A stretch of DNA of 64,000 nt from Planctomycetota bacterium (GTDB lineage: Bacteria; Planctomycetota; MHYJ01; WSZJ01; JACPWG01). Below, piece by piece: positions 57,654 through 64,000 of the stretch. The DNA lies in contig JACPWG010000081.1 of NCBI GenBank assembly GCA_016197205.1, positions 186,001-250,000 of the forward strand, given 5' to 3'. The notes beneath the pieces were generated by a model that saw only the letters and a program-made list of their open reading frames with translations, was not told where the DNA came from and made no database searches. Position 1 is the stretch's first letter, and each line of letters opens with the position of its first letter. The position numbers and the translations under genes were made by a program.

Positions 57654-59066
57654 TCAACGCCCCTGTCGCCACGCCTCCCAGTCCGGGCTCTCGATGCGCG
57701 CACGGAACCGGATCTTCCTCGCCGCCATTTGCACACGAAGCACATAGGTCGCGCCCGCGGGTATCGGCTCCCCGAACTTGGCGGTGTACTCGCCGTCGCG
57801 CAGGGCGCCCTCCCCGCCCGCCGGGGCCACCTGCTCTTCGTTCGGCAGGATCAGACAGCGCCCCGCGACCTGCAAGCCGCGCTCGGCCGTCGTGATCGCC
57901 GCCGGCGTGACCCGGGCCACCGTCACGCTCCAGGCCCCCTGCGGCCCGTGACGCGTTGCGCCGGCGACCGGCTCGAGCTCCACGTTTGCGAACCCCGCCC
58001 CCTTCTCGTAGTTGACGACCGCCTCGAGCGGACCGCTCGCGTCGCCGGCCGCAAGCGCGAGCCTCCACTCGCACGTGTTCTCGTTGAGCGAAGTGGACAA
58101 GAGGCGCGTCGGCCGGCCGCCGACCGTCGCGGCGAGCCTCGGGACGTTCAGGAGGCCGCCGTCAGGGCTCTCGGCGGGCTCGAACGCCGCCCACAGCGAG
58201 AACCGAACTTCCCCCGCCGCTTCCTTGACCTCGCCGACTCCGACGAGGGCCGGCCCTGCGGCGACCAGGCCCCGGCGCCGCTCCGGTCCCACGCCCAGCC
58301 ACACGCTCGCGCGCACGTCTTCGATGCACAGCCCGGCACGCGTTCGCAGGTCGAGGAGCGCCGACCAGAAGGTGCCCTCGGCACCCCAGCTCATCCGCCG
58401 CTCCCCCGCGGGCCCCGCGACACGCGGCTCGCCCGGGCCCGGACGACGAAAGGGCGACTGCGCCTGCAACGCGTCCAGGTGCCCGCACACGGACCGCTCG
58501 GCCACCGGGATCACGACCGGCGTCCCCCGCGCTTCCTGCGCTTCCCGCGCGGCTGGAGTGTCCTGCCCGGCCGGCGACGGGACCGGGAAGCGGTGGATGC
58601 CCGAGGAGCTTGAATTTCCGGCGCCGGTGAGGCCGCTGTAGCTGCTGTCGATTCGCACGCGCAACGCGAGTTGACCGGCCTCGTGCGGGAGGGGGCCGGT
58701 CGTGAAGCTCAGCTCGAGCGCGTCCGGCGGGGAGGACGGGATCGGCGCCGCAAGCTTGGCGGACCACGGGCCGCCGTCCGCCTCCCAACCGACCACCTCC
58801 CCCTCGACCCGCAGGCGATCCCAACGTTGGCTGCCGCGCGTCAACGTCACGACGAGCATCCACGACCCGTCCGCGTTCCGGGTCGCGGACTTCCAGGCAA
58901 AAGAGTGTGCGCCCGAAGCCGCCGCGGCGCCGACGCCGGACGGCGGGGCCGGCGCGGTCGCAGGGCGGGACCCTGTTACGAAGAAGATCGCCCCGGCAAG
59001 GAGAAGGAGCACCCCCAAGAGGCAGGCGAGCACTCCGGAGGGCAGAAGGCTGTCCCTGGCTTCCAT
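57654..59066 (-). CDS. Membrane-anchored protein of unknown function
   Basis: 470 residues. One N-terminal transmembrane helix (GVLACLLGVLLLLAGAIFFV) is followed by an Ala/Pro linker and a large soluble region rich in beta-strands (for example WKSATRNADGSWMLVVTLTR, LSFTTGPLPHEAGQLALRVR, and LRVQMAARKIRFRARIESPD at the C-terminus). No family is recognised. The topology places the bulk outside the cytoplasm. ATG 59066 has GGAGGAC 5 nt upstream and a good promoter about 60 bp upstream. Confidence 0.62.
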   Translation of the reverse strand: MEARDSLLPSGVLACLLGVLLLLAGAIFFVTGSRPATAPAPPSGVGAAAASGAHSFAWKSATRNADGSWMLVVTLTRGSQRWDRLRVEGEVVGWEADGGPWSAKLAAPIPSSPPDALELSFTTGPLPHEAGQLALRVRIDSSYSGLTGAGNSSSSGIHRFPVPSPAGQDTPAAREAQEARGTPVVIPVAERSVCGHLDALQAQSPFRRPGPGEPRVAGPAGERRMSWGAEGTFWSALLDLRTRAGLCIEDVRASVWLGVGPERRRGLVAAGPALVGVGEVKEAAGEVRFSLWAAFEPAESPDGGLLNVPRLAATVGGRPTRLLSTSLNENTCEWRLALAAGDASGPLEAVVNYEKGAGFANVELEPVAGATRHGPQGAWSVTVARVTPAAITTAERGLQVAGRCLILPNEEQVAPAGGEGALRDGEYTAKFGEPIPAGATYVLRVQMAARKIRFRARIESPDWEAWRQGR

Positions 59067-59127
59067 GCAGGTCCTCCGACGGGGGCTGGTGCCACGCTTG
59101 GGGAGGCGCTCGTTTCACCAACGTCGG

Positions 59128-59157
59128 ATTGTATGCCGGACGACCGCGACGGGTCAA
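59128..59157 (-). promoter_or_regulatory. Sigma-70 promoter of the membrane-anchored protein
   Basis: Minus strand: TTGACC (59152-59157), an 18-bp spacer, TACAAT (59128-59133). Confidence 0.55.
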
Positions 59158-59206
59158 GGAGGCGGCGCAAACGTCGACCCGGCGGCCGGGGCGGCCGGGG
59201 CGGCCG

Positions 59207-60352
59207 TTACGCCTCCAGCAGTTCTCGCGCGGTCAGGTCCGGCGCCGCCTTGCCGTTCTCCCATTCGAGGAGGCCCAGCTCGGCATAGAACGGGCGCACG
59301 CGGTCGGAGAGCAGGCCGATGCGTTTCAGATTGGGAATGATCCGGCGGAACATCGAGCTGCGGAACTGCCGCATGAAGTCCGACCGGAGGATGAGGTCGT
59401 TCCAGGCGGAGCGGCTCATGAGATGGGCGTAGTATTCCTCGTAGAATTCGTGGACGAGGAAACGATTGCGGAGGAGGAGGGCGATCTCGAACGCCCAGTC
59501 CTCGCGCTCGCGCCGCTCGGAGGGCGAGAGGGCGGTGGTGAAGTGCTCGCGGAGGGCGACGACGCCGAAGTGGACGTGGCGGGCCTCGTCGGCGAGGACG
59601 CGCTTCAGCAGCTCGCGGAGGAGCGGCTCGCGCGAGGTGGCGCGCATCGTCCCGAAGGCGCCCAGCGCGAGGCCCTCGATCATGATCTGCATCCCGAGGA
59701 ACTTCAGGTCCCAGCGCGAATCGCGCATCAGGGACTCGATGACCACGTAGAGGTTGTCGTTGATCTGGTAGAGGCGGCCGAGTTTCTGCGTGAGATAGCG
59801 GTGGAATACCTCCACGTGGCGCCCTTCGTCGACGACCTGGGTGGAGCCGTAGAACTTGCCGTCCAGCCACTGGACCGCCTCGGTCACCTGGCAGGCGGCG
59901 AAGAGGGCGCCCTGCTCGCCGTGCAGGAATTGCGAGAGCATCCAGGCGACGAGCGAGTGCCGCTGCAGCTCTTGCTCGCGCTTGGGCAGCCGGCGGTAGG
60001 CGGGGATCTCGCGGAGCGGGAGCGCCTCGTCGAGGACCAGGGCGTGCTCCTCGTCGTGCGGGTCGACGGGCGTGCTCCAGTCCAGGTCCGTGGCCCCGTC
60101 CCACTGGGACTGCTTGGCCACGGCGTAAAGGCGGGCCAGCTCAGGTTGGTCCTGTTCGTATTGCCAGTTGAAGCGCGTGCGGTGGTCGGCGGGCACGTCG
60201 GTCGCGCCGCCGGACTTGCCGCGCTGCAAGAGGAAGCCGCGGACGGCGGGGCCGAGCAGGGAGAAAAGGACCCGCACGTTGCCGATTCGCGCGGCCTCCC
60301 GGACCGTGTCGGTGTTTTGGACGGCGTTTCGAAGCAGCAGTCGGAGATCCAT
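59207..60352 (-). CDS. Ferritin-like diiron (AurF/R2-like) protein
   Basis: 381 residues. A four-helix diiron pattern is visible: HGEQGALFAACQ, VVDEGRHVEVFHRY (ExxH), IMIEGLALGAFG and LADEARHVHFGV (ExxH). This spacing resembles AurF-type N-oxygenases and acyl-desaturase/R2-like oxidases rather than iron-storage ferritin. An oxidation or desaturation of an unknown substrate is likely. The stop of the TetR gene lies 2 bp before ATG 60352, so the two are an operon and this protein is the probable target of that regulator. Confidence 0.75.
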   Translation of the reverse strand: MDLRLLLRNAVQNTDTVREAARIGNVRVLFSLLGPAVRGFLLQRGKSGGATDVPADHRTRFNWQYEQDQPELARLYAVAKQSQWDGATDLDWSTPVDPHDEEHALVLDEALPLREIPAYRRLPKREQELQRHSLVAWMLSQFLHGEQGALFAACQVTEAVQWLDGKFYGSTQVVDEGRHVEVFHRYLTQKLGRLYQINDNLYVVIESLMRDSRWDLKFLGMQIMIEGLALGAFGTMRATSREPLLRELLKRVLADEARHVHFGVVALREHFTTALSPSERREREDWAFEIALLLRNRFLVHEFYEEYYAHLMSRSAWNDLILRSDFMRQFRSSMFRRIIPNLKRIGLLSDRVRPFYAELGLLEWENGKAAPDLTARELLEA

Positions 60353-60354
60353 GG

Positions 60355-60945
60355 TCACTCTCTCAGAAAAAGCAGGCGAGCGAGGGGGGCGGCGTCGTCG
60401 GTCGGCCCCCAGAGGGGTTCGCGCAGGGAACCCGCGACCGTGCGGACGAGGGCGGCGGCGACGAGCTGGAGGATGGCGCCGCGAGCGGGGAGCCGGGGTC
60501 GCACGCGGCCGCGACCGGCCTTGCGGACGAAGGCCTCGACCCAATCCAGGAGAGGCGCCACTTCGGTGAGCAGGATGCTCTTCCCCGGTCCGTGGCCGTC
60601 GAGCAGCTCACGGAGGAGGACGGAGGCCACCCACGGCCGCTCGTCGAGGAAGGCATGGTAGGCCGACACGAGCTGGTCGAGCCGCACGAGAAACGGCCCC
60701 GTGCGCGTGACGGCCGGGACGAGGGCTTCGCGCAGCCGATCGAACGCGCGGTGGACGACGGCGGCATAGAGCGCCCTTTTGGACGCGAAGTGGTAGAGGA
60801 GGGAGGGACGCGTGATGCCCGCGGTCGCGGCGATGTCCGCGAGGCGAGCGGCGTCGAGGCCTCTCCGGCCGAACTCCCGCTCGGCCGCGGCCAGGATGCG
60901 CTCGGTCGTCGCCGTCGTGATCGTGTTCGCCTTCGGCCGGCCCAT
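60355..60945 (-). CDS. TetR-family regulator
   Basis: 196 residues. Residues 12-60 are the TetR HTH (RILAAAEREFGRRGLDAARL, ITRPSLLYHFASKRALYAAV). The C-terminal helical domain has the usual aromatic/hydrophobic ligand pocket but no recognised effector. It is co-transcribed with the ferritin-like gene. A palindrome overlaps its own -10 region, so it probably represses the operon and is released by a small, likely hydrophobic, ligand. Its length is normal for the family. Confidence 0.85.
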   Translation of the reverse strand: MGRPKANTITTATTERILAAAEREFGRRGLDAARLADIAATAGITRPSLLYHFASKRALYAAVVHRAFDRLREALVPAVTRTGPFLVRLDQLVSAYHAFLDERPWVASVLLRELLDGHGPGKSILLTEVAPLLDWVEAFVRKAGRGRVRPRLPARGAILQLVAAALVRTVAGSLREPLWGPTDDAAPLARLLFLRE

Positions 60946-60975
60946 CGGTTGCTCCCGCGCTCACCTATCAACTCA

Positions 60976-61009
60976 CGAGTCGATTCGCAGGGCCCAGGAT
61001 ATCGACTCG
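60976..61009 (-). promoter_or_regulatory. Palindromic operator for the TetR operon
   Basis: CGAGTCGAT (60976-60984) and ATCGACTCG (61001-61009) are perfect 9-bp inverted arms 16 bp apart. The upstream arm overlaps the last base of the -10 box and the spacer, a classic position for autorepression. Confidence 0.6.
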
Positions 61010-61024
61010 ACAGTAGATTGTCAA
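60996..61024 (-). promoter_or_regulatory. Sigma-70 promoter of the TetR/ferritin-like operon
   Basis: Minus strand: TTGACA (61019-61024), a 17-bp spacer, TATCCT (60996-61001), about 50 bp before the TetR start. Confidence 0.62.
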
Positions 61025-61232
61025 GGCCGACGTGCGCGGCGAGACGGTCACCCGTGGAGAGTCCCGCACAAGGGAAGGCTGTTCCACAGCCGGGCGCCGA
61101 TCGAGCGCAGGGCGGAAGCCCCGCCCTTTCGAAGGTGGGCCGAACGAGTCCACTCCTGCGAAACGGAGCCTCCAGCACCGGGGCGCGGGAAAGGGCGAAC
61201 TTCCCAATTCTCTCTTTCGCCGGCCTCGAGCC

Positions 61233-61388
61233 TTTGTGGTGCAGGGCTTCCGCCCTGCACCGACGGGGCCACACGGGTAGAAATCGCCCAGCCGGTCAAA
61301 TGCGGGCTCAGCTCCTGGGGACAGCCGGGAGGTGCTTTCGACCCCCCGTGCGCGGTCGGGTGCAGGGCGGAAGCCATGCACCACAAGG
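61233..61388 (+). repeat. Inverted-repeat element family C, copy 2
   Basis: 156 bp. The left end TTTGTGGTGCAGGGCTTCCG and the right end GGAAGCCATGCACCACAAGG are near-perfect inverted copies. The 100 bp to its left (61125-61232) also aligns with 37979-38085. No gene is supported in 61025-61547. Confidence 0.75.
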
Positions 61389-61547
61389 TCGTGAGGCCTC
61401 CGACGGCGGGGATCGTTCCAGCGACTCTCCCGCGCGGAGCTTCCACGCCTGACCGCCGGTCCCCGGGTCCCGAACCTCGCGCTTTGCGAAGAGCCGCGGC
61501 GGCCTGTCGGTGAGCCGCCCCCTTCCCGGCACGTCCGCGCGGTCGCC

Positions 61548-61576
61548 TTGACGGGGCGGCGCGAGGGGCGTAGAAT
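61548..61576 (+). promoter_or_regulatory. Sigma-70 promoter of the M28 peptidase
   Basis: TTGACG (61548-61553), a 17-bp spacer, TAGAAT (61571-61576). It excludes any start upstream of about 61583 for the peptidase. Confidence 0.62.
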
Positions 61577-61628
61577 CGCCCGGGTTCACGCCCGTCCTTC
61601 CACCCCATCACGGAGGGTCCAGCCGCCC

Positions 61629-62570
61629 GTGCTCGGCATGCCAGGGAAAAGCCACTCCGGCCCGCTGCCGCCGCTCACGCCGGCGGAGGCGACGCTGCGG
61701 GACGACCTGCGTCGCGACGTCGAAGAGCTCGCGGGCCGGATCGGCGAACGGAACGTGCCGAAGTACGCGGCGCTCGCGGAGGCCGCGGACTTCCTCGAGG
61801 CCTCCCTCGCCCGTCCCGGCCACCGCGTCGCCCGGCAGTCCTTCCCGGTCGCGGGCCGTCGATGCGACAACCTCGAGGTCCAGGTGACGGGCGCCGGCCG
61901 CGCGGACGAGGTGGTCGTGGTCGGCGGGCACTACGATTCGGTGCTCGGCTGTCCCGGCGCGAACGACAACGGGACCGGGGCCGCGGCCGTCCTGGCCCTC
62001 GCGCGCGCCTTCGCGGGCCGCGCCGCCCCCCGCACGCTCCGGCTCGTCGAGTTCGTCAACGAAGAGCCCGGCTATTTCCAGACCGAGGAAATGGGCAGCC
62101 TCGTCTACGCGCGCCGCTGCCGCGCGAAGGGGGAGAAGGTCGTCGCCATGCTCAGCCTCGAAACGATCGGCTACTACACCGATGCTCCCGGGAGCCAGTC
62201 CTACCCGTTTCCGCTCAACCTCCTCTACCCTTCGGTCGGAAATTTCATCGCCTTCGTCGGCAACGTCTGGTGCGCCGACTCCGTGCGGGAAATGGTCGGC
62301 TCGTTTCGCCGCCACACCCGTTTCCCCTCGGAGGGAGCGGCCCCGCCGGCGTTCCTCCCCGGGGTCGGCTGGTCCGACCACTGGTCCTTCTGGCAATGCG
62401 GCTACCCGGGCGTCATGGTCACCGACACCGCCCCGTTTCGCTATCCCCACTACCACACCGAGCAGGACACCCCGGACCAGGTGGACTACGAGCGGACCGC
62501 CCGCGTCGTCGCCGGACTCGAGCGCGTCGTCGCGGAACTCACCGGACTGTCGCCTGCGGAGGGTGCTTGA
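61629..62570 (+). CDS. M28-family zinc aminopeptidase
   Basis: 313 residues. The zinc-site motifs of M28 peptidases are in order: GGHYDSV (His, Asp), GANDNGTG (bridging Asp), VNEEPGYF (catalytic Glu and ligand Glu), SLETIGYY (acidic ligand position) and PHYHTEQDTPDQVDY (His ligand). No signal peptide is evident, so it may act in the cytoplasm on peptides. The start is GTG 61629 (GGAGGG 12 nt upstream); ATG 61638 is the alternative. The promoter position rules out the longer frame. Confidence 0.82.
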   Translation: MLGMPGKSHSGPLPPLTPAEATLRDDLRRDVEELAGRIGERNVPKYAALAEAADFLEASLARPGHRVARQSFPVAGRRCDNLEVQVTGAGRADEVVVVGGHYDSVLGCPGANDNGTGAAAVLALARAFAGRAAPRTLRLVEFVNEEPGYFQTEEMGSLVYARRCRAKGEKVVAMLSLETIGYYTDAPGSQSYPFPLNLLYPSVGNFIAFVGNVWCADSVREMVGSFRRHTRFPSEGAAPPAFLPGVGWSDHWSFWQCGYPGVMVTDTAPFRYPHYHTEQDTPDQVDYERTARVVAGLERVVAELTGLSPAEGA

Positions 62571-62652
62571 CCCGTCGAGGGACCATGGACGAGCAAGTCG
62601 GAAATCCCAAATCCCAAGTCAAGCTCGCGCCCGAAACCCAAAGACGAGGATT

Positions 62653-62723
62653 AGCCACCGAAGACGCTGAAGACGCCGAATTTCACGACGGGTCGTTCGG
62701 CGTCTTCGGCGTCTTCGGTGGCT
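62653..62723 (+). repeat. Repeat family G, strong hairpin
   Basis: The 28-bp arms (62653-62680 and 62696-62723) are complementary with one mismatch, around a 15-bp loop; the arm contains CCACCGAAGACGCTGAAGAC. It is 80 bp after the M28 stop and could act as a terminator-like structure, though no T-run follows. The rest of 62571-62908 holds only short direct repeats of TCTCCATTCT near 62870. Confidence 0.6.
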
Positions 62724-62908
62724 CGTCCTTCCGTGGGCGGAGCGCACGGCTTCCGAAATCGCGACAAAACTTTTGCACTCCGCGCGCGTCGGCCACTCTT
62801 GCTCAAGTGCGAGCAGTGTCAGCTCCAGGCCTGTGTGAGTAACGCTCAGCGGCGCTCGATACCAAATCTCCATTCTCCACTCTCCATTCTGAAATCTCAA
62901 AGCTCCCC

Positions 62909-64000
62909 ATGGACTTCATCCACCTCGAATTCGCCCGGCCCGCCCTGGCCTGGCTCGCACTCGCCGCGCTGTTCGCGCTTCGAAGGCTCGGGGCCGCGGA
63001 GCGCGGGCGGTGGGGGTTCGCGGCAGCCGGCGCCGCGCTGCTCCTCGGCGCAGCCGGCCCCTCCTTCCTGGCCGGGTCGAATCGGCCGCTTCGCGTCTTC
63101 GTCGTGGACGTCTCGGCGAGCGTCGAGGGGAGCTGGCCGTGGGTGCGCGGCCGGATCCACCGCTGGGAAGGGCCGGAGTGCCTCTCGCGCGCGGCGGCCG
63201 ACGTTGCGGTCGTGACCTTCGCGGCGGACGCCTCCGTCGAGGTCGCGCCCTGCCCCGCCCGCCCCCGCTTCCTCCCCGAGACCCCGCGCCGCGGTCTCGC
63301 GACCCGCGCCACCGACCTCGCGGCGGGCCTTCGCCTGGCGGCCGCGCTCCTCTCCGGCCGGCCGGGCGGTCACGTCCTCCTCTTCTCGGACGGGCACGCC
63401 ACCGGCGGCGATTCGGACGCGGCCGCGCTCGAGCTCCGTCGCGCCGGTGCGCGCCTCGATGCCGTTGCGATCCCAGGTCCGGCCCTTGACGACGCGCGCG
63501 TGGAGTCGGTCACCGCACCCGACGAGGTCCGCGAGGGGGAACGCTTCGTCCTGCGCGCGACCGTCCTCGCGACCGCCGCCGGGCGCGCCCGGATCCGCGT
63601 CCGGGGCCGCGGCGCGGGCGCCGGGGGCGACGAGCTCCGGGAACTCGGCGTCGCGGAAGTCGCGCTCGAACCTGGGCGGGAGGCGACGGTCGGTTTTCCG
63701 CTTCCCCCGCTCGCGGACCCGGTGGGCGAATTCGAGGTCTCGGTCGGCGACACGTCGTTCGACGACGCTTACCCTGAGAACGACCGCGCTCGAGTGCGGG
63801 TGCGACGCGGCGGTCGCGCGCGCGTGCTCTATGTAGCGTCGAGCGGCGCCGCCGGCCGGACGTTGCGCGCGTCGCTCGCCCGCCGACCTGCGCTGGTGCT
63901 CCGCGATGCCGACGGCCCGATCCCGCCCGCGGGCTACGACCTCGTCGTCGTGGACGACCTCCCGGCCTCCCGGCTCGACGAAGCCTTCGTGGACGCCCTG
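62909..64000 (+). CDS. VWA-domain membrane protein, 3' end cut by window
   Basis: 364 residues present and the frame is still open at the window end. The N-terminus has two hydrophobic stretches (PALAWLALAALFALRR; WGFAAAGAALLLGAAGPSFL). RVFVVDVSASVEGSW contains the DxSxS metal-ion-dependent adhesion site of a von Willebrand A domain, with LLFSDGHATGG later. Strand-rich Ig-like segments follow (VTAPDEVREGERFVLRATVL), then YDLVVVDDLPASRLDEAF, typical of BatA-like VWA proteins with a glutamine-amidotransferase-like end. These proteins often sit next to MoxR ATPases; that region lies beyond the window. Start ATG 62909 has only a weak ribosome-binding site. Confidence 0.75.
   Translation, partial: MDFIHLEFARPALAWLALAALFALRRLGAAERGRWGFAAAGAALLLGAAGPSFLAGSNRPLRVFVVDVSASVEGSWPWVRGRIHRWEGPECLSRAAADVAVVTFAADASVEVAPCPARPRFLPETPRRGLATRATDLAAGLRLAAALLSGRPGGHVLLFSDGHATGGDSDAAALELRRAGARLDAVAIPGPALDDARVESVTAPDEVREGERFVLRATVLATAAGRARIRVRGRGAGAGGDELRELGVAEVALEPGREATVGFPLPPLADPVGEFEVSVGDTSFDDAYPENDRARVRVRRGGRARVLYVASSGAAGRTLRASLARRPALVLRDADGPIPPAGYDLVVVDDLPASRLDEAFVDAL

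Noticed and set aside
62653..62723. Strong hairpin as an intrinsic terminator of the M28 gene
   Set aside because: No U-tract follows, and the same arms recur elsewhere as family G repeats.

Overview
The window is very GC-rich, with G/C-ending codons throughout. No rRNA, tRNA or CRISPR array is visible. The gene mix suggests a Planctomycetota-like or similarly signalling-rich, deep-branching bacterium: large Ser/Thr kinase and TPR proteins, secreted or lipid-anchored proteins of the DELKLKDG type, a giant secreted subtilase and dense families of short inverted-repeat elements. This is inference from gene content; no marker gene fixes the taxonomy. Recognisable sigma-70 promoters are common (TTGACA-like box, 17-18 bp, TAGAAT-like box) and often decide which start codon is right.

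Region by region. 1-3.3 kb: the end of a MetE-like methyltransferase, a TPMT-type methyltransferase and two small DNA-binding regulators. 3.4-10.1 kb: one 2247-residue secreted subtilase (minus). 10.6-14.3 kb: a Flp-type pilin behind a sigma-54-like promoter, an exported DUF2252 protein and a TerC membrane protein. 14.5-18.9 kb: a methyltransferase, a uridine kinase translationally coupled to a kinase-STAS protein, and a HEAT-repeat membrane protein. 19.7-26.4 kb: SAM hydroxide adenosyltransferase, LarC, a short UvrC, a class III nucleotide cyclase and a membrane protein. 26.8-30.4 kb: MprF and a secreted protein (minus). 31.3-37.9 kb: a second-messenger and histidine-kinase cluster (cNMP-binding/degenerate GGDEF, REC-PAS-GAF-PAS kinase, REC-REC-GGDEF, membrane kinase). 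38.7-39.7 kb: an AbiEii-type toxin with a putative antitoxin. 40.1-54.1 kb: four Ser/Thr kinase-family genes plus a zinc-ribbon membrane protein. 54.7-64 kb: alpha/beta hydrolase, Nudix, lipoprotein, membrane protein, an autoregulated TetR/ferritin-like operon, an M28 peptidase and the start of a VWA protein.

The most unusual part is the 40-54 kb kinase island. Its four kinase-family proteins share a module made of 24-residue MshEN-like helical units next to a CxxC...CxxC zinc ribbon. Intact kinases sit beside predicted pseudokinases (HRD changed to HRN or HRG, DFG to GFG). One protein carries 24 consecutive TPR-like units of exactly 46 residues with no indel. With the nearby diguanylate cyclase and nucleotide cyclase, this could be a second-messenger-gated kinase/pseudokinase network; that reading is a hypothesis.

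The second striking layer is non-coding. At least eight families of 60-220 bp inverted-repeat elements occupy most long intergenic gaps. Some are nested inside one another (37979-38650 and 19195-19658). Some abut stop codons, and one supplies the apparent start codon of a histidine kinase.
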